64,000 nt of DNA from Andreesenia angusta (GTDB taxonomy: Bacteria > Bacillota > Clostridia > Tissierellales > Gottschalkiaceae). Each line of letters begins with the position of its first letter. Position 1 is the first letter of the stretch. The translations under genes and the position numbers were made by a program. Below, piece after piece: positions 34,211 to 42,283 of this stretch. The notes under the pieces were generated by a model that was not told where the DNA came from, did not search any database, and saw nothing but the letters and a program-made list of their open reading frames with translations. The stretch lies in NCBI RefSeq assembly GCF_001855385.1, contig NZ_MKIE01000005.1, positions 112,915-176,914 on the forward strand. Direction: 5' to 3'.

Positions 34211-35467
34211 TTAATCTGTTTTAGCTCCAAGTTCAAATTCTAAGGACTCGGGGCCTACACTTATAACTCTTATTCCAGCTGGAATTTCGCCATAGCCTAT
34301 GGCCAAGGAGTATATGCCCGGCTCGGAGGCTTCAGAAAAGTCAACAGTTAGCGCTATGTCCTCTTTTGATATACCTTCCAGAAGCTGTGCTTCTCCGCTT
34401 ATCTTTACTCTTACGAGGTCCGGTGCTTCATTCACATTTGTCACAGCCAAGTCTTCGCTTATGTTTTTAAACTTAATTTCAGATAAGCTGTAATCAAGAG
34501 TTTTCTCTATCTCTTCTTCCAGCTCCTGCTCATCTTGAACTTCCTTGACCGTAAGCTTTACCTTGACTTTTTTGTCGACCCCTTCTGCAAGCTCCATGCC
34601 TTCAGGCAGCACCAGCTCCACATCTATCTCCTTGCTCTCCGTAATCCCGCTTATATCTATCTCGGTCGTGTCCACTTTAGCTGGAGCGTTCTGAGACCCA
34701 GAGTAAATGAATTTAACCTTTTCTGGAATTACTTCTGCTACTGAAACCTCGTAACCTTCTGGAATCTCGCCTACAAGCTTCGGCTCTATCTTAGCTATCT
34801 TTATATCAGCACTCAGCACCTTCACATATAGCTTAGACTTACTCAACTTAACTCCCTCTACGCTGTTTCCCGCTCTGTCTAACGGGACCAAACTCACTTC
34901 GATATCTTGCCCGTTTTTCACCTCACCTGCATCCAGACTTGCAACCACTCTGTCTACAGAGTCAACATCGCTTCTTACACCAGTTACACTGACTTCGCTC
35001 TCTGGAAACTCCAGCATGTCTGGATTTATGCCCGACGGCAGTTCCCCCGTTGTAACTAGCTCTGCTTTAAACGACTTGCTCACAATTCTTTCAATAGTGA
35101 CCTCTATCTGTTTAGGGCTGTAGTCTATGTCAGCGGTTCCTCCTCTTATGTTGCTTTCCATTTCCACATCTACTGTATGCGTCCCCTCGTCATATCCGCT
35201 CAAGTCCGCTTTAAATCTGATATCGTCTCTTCTGATTTGATATATGTCATTTCGCCTGCCAGATATCTTCACGTCTACCTTGAAGTCTTTGTCTGAAGTC
35301 ACAACTAAACTTTCGTCCTCTTGCTCTATCAGCTCCACGTTCATTCCGAGAAGTTGCTTTGTGGTAGATGGATTTATATCCCCCATGACATAGGACCAGA
35401 GAAGTATCGATATCGCGATAGACAAGAAAACTATGGTCTTTTTGTTATTTAACTTTATTCTTCTCAT
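34211..35467 (-). CDS. cdaR: YbbR-domain protein, CdaA regulator
   Basis: A 418-residue membrane-anchored protein. After a basic N-terminus there is one membrane segment (TIVFLSIAISILLWSYVMGD region), then four YbbR repeats outside the cell, marked by recurring RRDDIRFKADLSGYDEGTH-like and EVSVTGVRSDVDSVDRVVAS-like blocks. CdaR is known to bind and modulate the c-di-AMP cyclase CdaA. The ATG with GGAGGAATAG upstream is preferred to a frame opening 21 codons earlier in cdaA. It overlaps the cdaA end by about 20 bases, so the two are coupled. Confidence 0.9.
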   Translation of the reverse strand: MRRIKLNNKKTIVFLSIAISILLWSYVMGDINPSTTKQLLGMNVELIEQEDESLVVTSDKDFKVDVKISGRRNDIYQIRRDDIRFKADLSGYDEGTHTVDVEMESNIRGGTADIDYSPKQIEVTIERIVSKSFKAELVTTGELPSGINPDMLEFPESEVSVTGVRSDVDSVDRVVASLDAGEVKNGQDIEVSLVPLDRAGNSVEGVKLSKSKLYVKVLSADIKIAKIEPKLVGEIPEGYEVSVAEVIPEKVKFIYSGSQNAPAKVDTTEIDISGITESKEIDVELVLPEGMELAEGVDKKVKVKLTVKEVQDEQELEEEIEKTLDYSLSEIKFKNISEDLAVTNVNEAPDLVRVKISGEAQLLEGISKEDIALTVDFSEASEPGIYSLAIGYGEIPAGIRVISVGPESLEFELGAKTD

Positions 35468-36281
35468 TTCTATTCCTCCATCTAGCAAGCATCCCTTTCT
35501 TCTTTTCACCAGAGCTGTACATCTCGGCAAGCTTTCCCTTGAGCTCTATCATATCTATAGCCCTCATAAGCTTGCCTCTCTCCGCTATGGAAACTATTCC
35601 TGTCTCCTCTGAAACTATAAGGGTCAGGCAGTCTGATATCTCTGTGATGCCAAGCGCGGCTCTATGCCTTGTTCCTATAGTCTTGTTCAAGCTGTAGTTC
35701 TCTGAAAGCGGCAAAAAGCACCCCGCAGCCTTTATTTTGTTGCCCTTTATTATGACAGCTCCATCGTGAAGAGGCGTGTTTGGATAGAATATATTCCCTA
35801 GCAAGTTGGCTGTTATGTCTCCATTTATCGAAACACCAGTTTCAGCTATTTCATTTAAGCCTATCTCTCTCTCGAATACGACAAGCCCGCCTATCTTTTG
35901 CTGAGAAAGCGACCTTATGGTCTCCATAAGCTCTTCTACGACTTTCTCTCCTGCTTCCGCATCGCTATTCACTATTGAGTCTGTAAAAAACTTGGTCCTC
36001 CCTATATACTCAAGCCCTTTTCTAAGCTCATTTTGAAAGACTATGAATATCGCTATTACACCGTAGTTCATGGTTTTTTCAAGAGTCCAGTATATGGTAT
36101 ACAGCTCTAGTGACTTGCTCAGCTGCGTCACTACAAGCAGTATAAGTATCCCTTTCAAAAGCTGCTCCGCCCTTGTCTCTCTTATAAGCATAAATATCTT
36201 GTAGATTACAAACGCCACTATTCCCATATCTATAAGATCCCGTATTCTTATGTTTAAAGCTATGTCTCTTATCGTCTCCAT
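35445..36281 (-). CDS. cdaA: Diadenylate cyclase CdaA
   Basis: Makes the essential second messenger c-di-AMP from two ATP. The 278 residues have three N-terminal membrane helices and a DAC domain with the signature NTPLHDGAVIIKGNKI (DGA) and TIGTRHRAALGITE (RHR). The ATG with GGGAGTG upstream is preferred. It heads the cdaA-cdaR-glmM set, which in Bacillota links osmolyte control to wall precursor supply; GlmM is known to inhibit CdaA in several species. Confidence 0.96.
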   Translation of the reverse strand: METIRDIALNIRIRDLIDMGIVAFVIYKIFMLIRETRAEQLLKGILILLVVTQLSKSLELYTIYWTLEKTMNYGVIAIFIVFQNELRKGLEYIGRTKFFTDSIVNSDAEAGEKVVEELMETIRSLSQQKIGGLVVFEREIGLNEIAETGVSINGDITANLLGNIFYPNTPLHDGAVIIKGNKIKAAGCFLPLSENYSLNKTIGTRHRAALGITEISDCLTLIVSEETGIVSIAERGKLMRAIDMIELKGKLAEMYSSGEKKKGMLARWRNRNEKNKVK

Positions 36282-36407
36282 CGTGCTACACTCCCTAATT
36301 ATTCTAAATTGCAAAAACTTGAGTCATTCCCCTATTAGATACCCATGATTAACTATTTTACATCTCTTGAAGTGTAAACTGAAGTTACAATTGCATTAAA
36401 AGTATAC

Positions 36408-36442
36408 AAAAAAACCGACGTGGCATATATACCCGTCGGTTT
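36408..36442 (-). terminator. Terminator of rubrerythrin
   Basis: AAACCGACG/CGTCGGTTT stem with a 12-base loop and seven T residues on the minus strand. Confidence 0.9.
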
Positions 36443-36459
36443 AGAATTTCACCTTTAGA

Positions 36460-37005
36460 TTAAAATATTCTGAATTTGTCGCTTTTTACATTGCATATAG
36501 GACAACTGTCTAGCATATCCCCGTGAGCAGCATATCCGCAAACTTCGCATATGTGTATGTTTGAGAACTCAGCGTCTTTTCCTTGATCCACAAAAGACTT
36601 TGCCTCTAAGTACATTTTCTCGTGAGTCTGCTCTGCTGCCATAGCCCATTTTATAGAGTTCACAGCTTTCTTCTCGTCTGCTGATTCAGCGTTTTCTAAA
36701 AACTCAGGATACATAACAGTAACTTCCCATTTCTCTCCATCAGCTGCCGCTTTAAGGTTTTCAGAAGTGCTTCCTATACCAAATCCAGCCATAGAGCTCA
36801 CTTCAAAATCTCCTTTTACGTCTTTTATAACGTTAAAATGCGATTTTGCATGTATAGACTCTGCGTAAGATATTGCATTGAACACAGTTTCGACTACAGG
36901 GAAGCCGTCTTTCTTAGCAATTTCTCCCCATATTTGATATCTCATTCTAGCTTGGCTTTCGCCTCCAAAAGCTGATCTCATATTTTCCGCTACGTTGTTG
37001 TTCAT
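36460..37005 (-). CDS. rbr: Rubrerythrin
   Basis: A 181-residue diiron peroxidase that detoxifies hydrogen peroxide in anaerobes. A four-helix ferritin-like domain (1-140) carries the ExxH/ExxxH pairs AFGGESQARMRY, AISYAESIHAKSH and AAEQTHEKMY; the C-terminus has a rubredoxin-like ICEVCGYAAHGD and CPICNVKSDKF, each a CxxC iron ligand pair. AGAGGAGG precedes the ATG, with a good promoter. Monocistronic between promoter and terminator. Confidence 0.95.
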   Translation of the reverse strand: MNNNVAENMRSAFGGESQARMRYQIWGEIAKKDGFPVVETVFNAISYAESIHAKSHFNVIKDVKGDFEVSSMAGFGIGSTSENLKAAADGEKWEVTVMYPEFLENAESADEKKAVNSIKWAMAAEQTHEKMYLEAKSFVDQGKDAEFSNIHICEVCGYAAHGDMLDSCPICNVKSDKFRIF

Positions 37006-37036
37006 CTAGAATACCTCCTCTTATGTGTTTAGCTAA

Positions 37037-37065
37037 ATTATATCAGATTGTAGAGCTTTTAACAA
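37037..37065 (-). promoter_or_regulatory. Sigma-A promoter of rubrerythrin
   Basis: TTGTTA (-35), 17-base spacer, TATAAT (-10); 31 bases before the ATG. The -35 abuts the stop codon of the truncated Cache fragment. Confidence 0.7.
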
Positions 37066-37212
37066 TTAAAATTCCCTATCATTCCCTTTAGACCTATCGA
37101 AATTGTAAAGAACCTCTCCTGAAAGATCCACCACCATTATAGATCCGCTTTTTCCAAACTCTATGTCCTTGGCAAGCTCAGCTGACTCGCTCATGTTTAA
37201 AAAGTCCTTCAT
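37066..37212 (-). pseudogene. Truncated Cache-like sensor fragment
   Basis: A 48-codon frame spells MKDFLNMSESAEL, then DIEFGKSGSIMVVDLSGEV and LYNFDRSKGNDREF before the stop. GKSGxxxVVDxxGEV is the usual strand pair of extracellular Cache sensor domains, but nothing else of a receptor is present. A stop codon lies four codons before the ATG and no good ribosome binding site is seen. The upstream edge lies beside the transposon end, so it is most likely the remains of a chemoreceptor or cyclase. Confidence 0.55.
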
Positions 37213-37256
37213 ATAGTCTGGCCTTTAATCTTAGTTGTATGTTCATAGTAAAATCA

Positions 37257-37400
37257 TCCCCCTATGTCAACTACCCCCAAGACAAGCATGGGGGCTTGTA
37301 CCTAATCTACACGAAGTACTAGCGATAGCCTAAGCTATCTCCTTCCTCAAACGATTGGAACATAAGGCTAGTTGACTGTAGCCCAAGCTATAAAGTTTAC
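37257..37400 (-). ncRNA. Predicted omegaRNA scaffold of the TnpB element
   Basis: Downstream of and overlapping the end of tnpB, an 8-bp long-range pair (GTCAACTA at 37266-37273, TAGTTGAC at 37369-37376) encloses the right-end hairpin and a GATAGC/GCTATC hairpin at 37324-37339. That is the multi-branched layout expected for the RNA that guides TnpB, ending at the element edge so that flanking DNA supplies the guide. Transcription is not shown; the call rests on structure and position. Confidence 0.5.
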
Positions 37401-38524
37401 TCTACAGCCTCTTCTTTGGAGTTTGTTTCTATATATTCGATGCCTTTCCTCCAAAGGTTCATAGCACCAATCCTATCATCGTTGGATTGATAGCTACAGT
37501 TTTTGCATTTGAAGATATGCTTCTTCTTGTCCCTGTTAGCTTTTTCAATATGTCCGCACTTTGGACACTGTTGGCTTGTATATCTAGGGTCTACTGCAAT
37601 CACAATAGAGCCATTCATCATAGCCTTATATTCTAACAGTTGTCTGAATTGATAGAAAGCCCAAGAGACAGAAGTATATCTATTATTTATATGCACTTTT
37701 TCAGTTGCATTTCTAACGCCAGACAAGTCCTCAAGAACGAAAAGAGTGTTAGAGCCATATTTATCAACGAGTGCCTTAGTAATGGCGTGGTTTACGTCAT
37801 TCACATAACGGTTTTCTCTTGACCCGATAGACTTTATTTTTCGTTTTGCAGACTTAGTGCCTAGCTTTTGCAACTGTTTACGCAAGATTTTATAGTGTCC
37901 TCTTTTCGACTTTATGTGCCTACCTTTAAAGAAGCTGGTTTCACCATCGCTGTCATAGGTAGTCGCCAAAAAGTTAATTCCAAGGTCTATTCCTACAATC
38001 TTGTTTACTTCAAAAAGAGTAGTTCCCTGATAGTCCTTAGTCATCGGTATATGCAGAAAGTATTTGTTGAACTTATATACTAGCTTTGCTGTACCAAAAG
38101 AATAAGAGCCGTCAAAGAACTTCTCCATGCCTTTAGTTTCAAATGGTATTTTCAATCTACCTGAAAGGCTGTTTATAGAGAATACGCCATCAATGAGGGA
38201 ATAGTCCCGATTCCAAACGAGGTCATATTCAAGATTTTTAAAATTAACCAAGCTGAAATTATGACCGTTGGATTTGTTGGTCTTGTATTTGGCTATCGCA
38301 GTTTTCATAACAGACTGAGCCATCTGGGACTTCAATCCATAGGCTTCTCTAAGGTGATAGTAGGTATCTTCATTTATCTTGCGTTGGTTCAAGCAGTTGT
38401 TCTCGAAGATATACTTAGATACACAGTTTAATGCTTTTCTAACTTGGAGCATAGTCTGTGTAAAAGATTCTATTTGTTCAGTTGTAGGGTAAATTTGTAT
38501 TTTTGATGTAATAGTAACTTCCAA
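37397..38524 (-). CDS. tnpB: RNA-guided endonuclease TnpB
   Basis: A 375-residue TnpB. The RuvC nuclease is complete: VGIDLGINFLATT gives the first Asp, TLFVLEDLSG the Glu, and NDDRIGAMNL the last Asp. The zinc ribbon CPKCGHIEKA and CKNCSYQ lies between the last two. Size is in the range of active TnpB proteins and no frame disruption is seen. The TTG start, 8 bases after AAAGGTGG, is preferred over an overlapping GTG. It should cut DNA next to a short transposon-associated motif, directed by the right-end RNA. No transposase accompanies it. Confidence 0.93.
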   Translation of the reverse strand: MEVTITSKIQIYPTTEQIESFTQTMLQVRKALNCVSKYIFENNCLNQRKINEDTYYHLREAYGLKSQMAQSVMKTAIAKYKTNKSNGHNFSLVNFKNLEYDLVWNRDYSLIDGVFSINSLSGRLKIPFETKGMEKFFDGSYSFGTAKLVYKFNKYFLHIPMTKDYQGTTLFEVNKIVGIDLGINFLATTYDSDGETSFFKGRHIKSKRGHYKILRKQLQKLGTKSAKRKIKSIGSRENRYVNDVNHAITKALVDKYGSNTLFVLEDLSGVRNATEKVHINNRYTSVSWAFYQFRQLLEYKAMMNGSIVIAVDPRYTSQQCPKCGHIEKANRDKKKHIFKCKNCSYQSNDDRIGAMNLWRKGIEYIETNSKEEAVE

Positions 38525-38631
38525 GCTAGACACCACCTTTCACTAATAACCATATTATAATCAATTACTGAAATCAAGCTATATTGGTAGTAGAAAGGAT
38601 ATAAATATGTCAAAAACCCCTGCTAACGCAG

Positions 38632-38677
38632 GTGGCGTTTCCTCCTCCCAGACAAGCAGAGGAGGTTTCCACGCCAC
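38632..38677. repeat. Left-end hairpin of the TnpB element
   Basis: Outer GTGGCG/CGCCAC and inner CCTCCTC/GAGGAGG stems around a loop containing AGACAAGCA. A smaller CCTGC/GCAGG hairpin lies directly beside it at about 38619-38632. Confidence 0.75.
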
Positions 38678-38762
38678 AAAACCTATGAATTCTATTTTAT
38701 ATAGGGGGACTTTCCCTCAAAATGCTGTTAAGCGTTTGTTATCTTAAGGTTAAAACACTCGT

Positions 38763-39416
38763 CTATAGTCTTACTTCTTTGAAGTAATGGCTTTCATTCT
38801 CTGTGACTCTATTTAGGCTTATATCGAGCCTGTGTTTGAATATGGGGCCATTTACAACTATGCTGTGGTATTCTCCGTTTTCGCCTGCTAAATCCACTCT
38901 TTTTTCCCTAAACTCTTCTAAGAGGTCCTTGTCCAACCTTCGCCCCAGGAAGCTGGCGTCAAGTGCCTCTTTTTTGCATGAGACTATATAGGCTTCAAAT
39001 CCGCTCTCTATAAACTTGACCACCACTTCCTCTCTGCTCATGCCCCAGAGCGGGAAAACCGGCTTTATCCCTGTGCCCTCTGCTGCGTTTTCAAGCCACT
39101 CTCTGTGGGCCAGCAGATCTATGTCTCCAAATACTCCTGAGTCCAGCCCTCTACTGCTTGAGCCTTTAAGGAAGTCTACAAATACGTCTCGGTAAGCTCC
39201 CCAGCTCGCCTCTACTATTTCAAGCGGTATACCCAACGATTCGCTCTGTGCCTTTAGTATCTCTCTTTTCAGCCCATGGGCTCTTGAACGCTCTCCACCC
39301 TCTTCAAATATAGAGAGGAGAAGCTTTGGAGCTCCTCCTCTTTCTACTGCGCTATAAAGGGCGAGTGACGAATCCTTTCCTCCACTCCAGGAAGAAAAAA
39401 AATTCATTCTCTCCAT
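38763..39416 (-). CDS. Dph6-like ATP pyrophosphatase (diphthine-ammonia ligase family)
   Basis: The 217 residues match COG2102-type adenine nucleotide alpha hydrolases: SSWSGGKDSSLALYSAVERG is the PP-loop, followed by SRAHGLKREIL, the GVFGDIDLLAHREW block and FPLWGMSREEVVVKFIESG. In eukaryotes and archaea this family amidates diphthine on EF2, a modification bacteria lack, so the bacterial role is unknown; links to cobalamin or nucleotide metabolism have been suggested by context elsewhere. It lies 14 bases after the pyrophosphatase gene. Confidence 0.85.
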   Translation of the reverse strand: MERMNFFSSWSGGKDSSLALYSAVERGGAPKLLLSIFEEGGERSRAHGLKREILKAQSESLGIPLEIVEASWGAYRDVFVDFLKGSSSRGLDSGVFGDIDLLAHREWLENAAEGTGIKPVFPLWGMSREEVVVKFIESGFEAYIVSCKKEALDASFLGRRLDKDLLEEFREKRVDLAGENGEYHSIVVNGPIFKHRLDISLNRVTENESHYFKEVRL

Positions 39417-39429
39417 ATTCACCTTCTCC

Positions 39430-41040
39430 TTATTTGTAAAGATTAAAGCCCTCTGTCAGCTTCGGAACTATCTGCTTCTTTCTAGATACAAGTCCGTCTA
39501 CAAATGCTCCCTGCTCCGCCTCTATGTCGAAAGCTGTCTTTATTATGTTTTCGTTGTTGCTCTCGAACAGTATATAAGACCCTTCGTTTATTATATCTGT
39601 AAGTGCCAACAGCGTTATATAGTAGCCGTTTGTCTTGTGCGCTTTCTTTATGAAGTCTATATACTCGTCTTTTCTGGCCATTATCTCGTCTATGTCCAGA
39701 GTGAAGACTTGCCCCACTCCTACTTTATTCCCCTCTAGGTTGAACTCCTTGAAGTCCCTGTAGAATATCTCCTCTATAGTGAATCCCTCTAACGAAGTCC
39801 CAGCCTTGAACATATCCATGGCATAGCTTTCTAGGTCCAGGTTCAGTATCTTGTTTAGAGAGTCAACTGCATCCCTGTCCATATCTGTAGTCGTAGGAGA
39901 CCTGAAAAGCAGCGTATCTGAAACTATTCCTGAAATCAACATCCCCGCTATACTCTCCGGTATCTCGACTCCACTCTCTTTGAACATGTTGTAGATAACT
40001 GTACAAGAGCTTCCAACCACCATGTTCCTGAAGTTTATAGGTGTAGAAGTGCTTATATCACCTATCTTGTGGTGGTCGACCACTTCTATTATGTCCGCTT
40101 CCTCTATTCCCTTTGCACTTTGGGCGTACTCGTTGTGGTCCACCAGTATCACTTTCTTGTTTTTAGGATTTATAACGTGATTTCTGCTTATAAGCCCTAA
40201 GAACTTATTCTCACCGTCTACTACAGGGAATGTCCTTCTCTTTGTCTCGAGCATTGCCTCTTTTACATCGTCTAGGTAGTAGTCCGCTCCGAACTTTATT
40301 ACGTCTCTGTTCATTACAGAGGATATATAGTTGCATCTGTCTATTATTTTAGAAGCCACAAATATATCCGAAGACACAGAGACTACGCTTACACCGTTTT
40401 GCTTGGCTTTCTCGACTGCATCTTCTGAAATGCTCTTGTCGTTTGTCACAACTATGAGCTTCGATCCTCTTTCTATAGAGGCCTTCACTACTTCGTCGTT
40501 GTCAGAAGTTATGACTACAGTGTTGCTGTCTATCTTGCTTTTAGCAAACTCGTCTAGCTGAGTCACAACCACTATGCTTCCCTTCACCTCGTCGCTTCCC
40601 TTTACTAGGAGCTTGCCCTCTAGACCTGAAACCACATTTTCCACTGAAGTGTTGAGGTCAGCAAACTCGTCTTTCATTATGCCTATGGCTATGTCTTTCA
40701 AGCTCACTATTCCCATAAGCTTGTCGTCTTCCTCTAGTATAGGGAGCAGTGTAAGTTCCTCGTTTTCCATCATCCTGTGGCATTCTATTATAGGCGACTT
40801 AGGCGAAACTCCATTTACCTTTTCATATTCCAGATCCCTTACCTGCGTCTTCACGTCGGATATAAGCTCAGGTGACTCCACTTTAAACTTGTTAAGTACA
40901 AATTCAGTCTCTTTGTTGATTTCGCCTATTCTAGCAGCCTTGGCCTCAACTCCGAGTTTGTTTTTCAAATAAGATAGTGATACAGCTGATGTTATGCTGT
41001 CTGTGTCCGGGTTCTTGTGTCCAAATATTAAAATCGACAT
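39430..41040 (-). CDS. ppaC: Mn-dependent inorganic pyrophosphatase with CBS and DRTGG domains
   Basis: A family II pyrophosphatase of 536 residues, well over the 310 of the plain enzyme. FGHKNPDTDSITSAVSL and VVDHHKIGDIST (DHH) form the metal site, split by an insert of about 240 residues holding CBS (MGIVSLKDIAIGIM), DRTGG-type (VTNDKSISEDAVEK) and a second CBS (FLGLISRNHVINPK). A DHHA2 domain closes the protein. Such enzymes are inhibited by AMP/ADP and activated by diadenosine polyphosphates. The ATG with AGGAGAG upstream is preferred to a frame opening 9 codons earlier. Confidence 0.94.
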   Translation of the reverse strand: MSILIFGHKNPDTDSITSAVSLSYLKNKLGVEAKAARIGEINKETEFVLNKFKVESPELISDVKTQVRDLEYEKVNGVSPKSPIIECHRMMENEELTLLPILEEDDKLMGIVSLKDIAIGIMKDEFADLNTSVENVVSGLEGKLLVKGSDEVKGSIVVVTQLDEFAKSKIDSNTVVITSDNDEVVKASIERGSKLIVVTNDKSISEDAVEKAKQNGVSVVSVSSDIFVASKIIDRCNYISSVMNRDVIKFGADYYLDDVKEAMLETKRRTFPVVDGENKFLGLISRNHVINPKNKKVILVDHNEYAQSAKGIEEADIIEVVDHHKIGDISTSTPINFRNMVVGSSCTVIYNMFKESGVEIPESIAGMLISGIVSDTLLFRSPTTTDMDRDAVDSLNKILNLDLESYAMDMFKAGTSLEGFTIEEIFYRDFKEFNLEGNKVGVGQVFTLDIDEIMARKDEYIDFIKKAHKTNGYYITLLALTDIINEGSYILFESNNENIIKTAFDIEAEQGAFVDGLVSRKKQIVPKLTEGFNLYK

Positions 41041-41063
41041 AAGCACTCTCCTTTTTCTTGATT

Positions 41064-41876
41064 TCATTCTTCTTTACTGATTATATCACCCAAGTCATCC
41101 TTTGTGAACTTATTCTGTCCCCTTGATATCATATCTCCAATTGCCACTTCTGGATTTCTATACCTTCTCTTTTTCTGGGTTTTCCTCTTGTACTGTATCG
41201 ACTCCACAGGACACCACTGTATGCAGGCCATACACCCCTCGCACTTGTTTTTCCACCTGGGATTGCCGTCTTCTGTATATATATTGCCTACAGGGCATAT
41301 ATCTTGGCATATACCGCATTTTGTACAGCGTTCGTCTGAATGAAAGCCGCTTCCCATCTTTTTTATCCTCTTTATGCCGATCTTGTTTATAAAGCCCATG
41401 TAAGACCTGCTAGACTTCAGATCGTATTGAGCATTTCCACTTTTTATTCTTCCAACTATTTCATCTGTCTGTTTTTTTGCATCGTCTAAAAGCCGCTCTA
41501 TCTCTTTTGCTGTAGCTCCATTGAACATAGGTATGTAGTTGTCCGGCATCTTTACACTGTAGAGTCCTACAAGCTCTATACCTGCCCTCGAGATTATCTC
41601 CCTGGCTTGGTACAGTGCGGCTCCTGGCATTCCACCATGCGATGCTACTACAAATATCCGCTTTATACCCTCTAGCTTTTCCAAAAACTCTCTCACTATA
41701 TTGGGCATTCCAAACATATAGACAGGAAAAACCAAACCTATATTTTCAGAAGCATCCAAACTGTCTATAGGGGCTTTTATCTTTTTTATCTCGCTGTCCC
41801 CTAGATTTTCAGCTATTTGCCTCGCTATCGAAAGCGAGTTTCCCGTCCCCGAAAAATAGAATATATCGTATTTCAC
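41064..41876 (-). CDS. EFR1-family ferredoxin (flavodoxin plus two 4Fe-4S)
   Basis: About 270 residues. The N-terminus is flavodoxin-like with the FMN-phosphate loop FYFSGTGNSLSIARQIAE; residues 190-245 hold two clusters, CTKCGICQDICPVGNIY and CEGCMACIQWCPVESIQY. This family links flavodoxin-type and ferredoxin-type electron carriers in anaerobes; the partner is not evident. GTG start 6 bases past AGAGGTG. It is 23 bases upstream of the pyrophosphatase and may share its transcript. Confidence 0.9.
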   Translation of the reverse strand: MKYDIFYFSGTGNSLSIARQIAENLGDSEIKKIKAPIDSLDASENIGLVFPVYMFGMPNIVREFLEKLEGIKRIFVVASHGGMPGAALYQAREIISRAGIELVGLYSVKMPDNYIPMFNGATAKEIERLLDDAKKQTDEIVGRIKSGNAQYDLKSSRSYMGFINKIGIKRIKKMGSGFHSDERCTKCGICQDICPVGNIYTEDGNPRWKNKCEGCMACIQWCPVESIQYKRKTQKKRRYRNPEVAIGDMISRGQNKFTKDDLGDIISKEE

Positions 41877-41896
41877 GCAATTCACCTCTTTCTAAA

Positions 41897-41929
41897 TAAA
41901 TAGAGATGACCTTGACTTAGGTCATCTCT
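41897..41929 (-). terminator. Terminator of the 90-residue hypothetical gene
   Basis: AGAGATGACCT/AGGTCATCTCT stem (11 bp) with a 6-base loop, followed by an interrupted T run. It begins at the stop codon of that gene. Confidence 0.75.
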
Positions 41930-42200
41930 AACTTCCCAATCCGCAGTATCTGAGCTCCATCTCTACTTTGAAGTTCTGGTTTTCCCCTCGTCTCACAGAG
42001 ACGTTTTTAGGTTCCCCGTCTTCATCTATGCACATCAAGTAGCTGAGCACTATTTCCACTACGGCCTCGTTGATGGTCTCGTCGTCAGCTTCGTCATATG
42101 CCGAGTAAACCACCCTCTCAGGTATATCTAACGTCAACGTGTAATACCCTTCTGTACATTTAACTCTGCTTTCCTTAATTTGCTCTAACAAGCCCATCAT
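41928..42200 (-). CDS. Hypothetical 90-residue acidic protein
   Basis: I do not recognise a family. The protein is soluble and acidic, with YYTLTLDIPERVVY, a helical EADDETINEAVVEIVLSYLM and the strand VEMELRYCGLGS, suggesting a small alpha-beta domain. AAGGGG lies just ahead of paired ATGs, and a strong hairpin follows directly, so it is likely an expressed single gene. Which of three nearby starts is used (ATG, ATG or TTG) is uncertain. Confidence 0.6.
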   Translation of the reverse strand: MMGLLEQIKESRVKCTEGYYTLTLDIPERVVYSAYDEADDETINEAVVEIVLSYLMCIDEDGEPKNVSVRRGENQNFKVEMELRYCGLGS

Positions 42201-42283
42201 CCCCTTTGTAAGATACTGTGCGTAACTTGAGTTTAGTTGCTATTGTTCCTTTATACCCTATTCCTCAAGTTTATATCTTACAC

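Larger units (their letters stand above)
37257..38709 (-). mobile_element. TnpB-only IS200/IS605-like element
   Basis: The element holds a single tnpB and no tnpA. Hairpins lie near both ends: CCCCCA/TGGGGG at 37274-37294 and GTGGCG plus CCTCCTC stems at 38632-38677. Both enclose the same loop AGACAAGCA, which supports a matched right and left end, as recognised by Y1 transposases. ATAGGGGGA occurs in inverted orientation just outside both hairpins (37257-37265 and 38701-38709) and is used here as a working boundary. Exact cut sites are not determined. It would need a transposase in trans to move. Confidence 0.75.

Noticed and set aside
37230..38760. IStron (group I intron plus tnpB), known in Clostridia
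   Set aside because: No group I intron core is recognisable; the space outside tnpB is too short on both sides.
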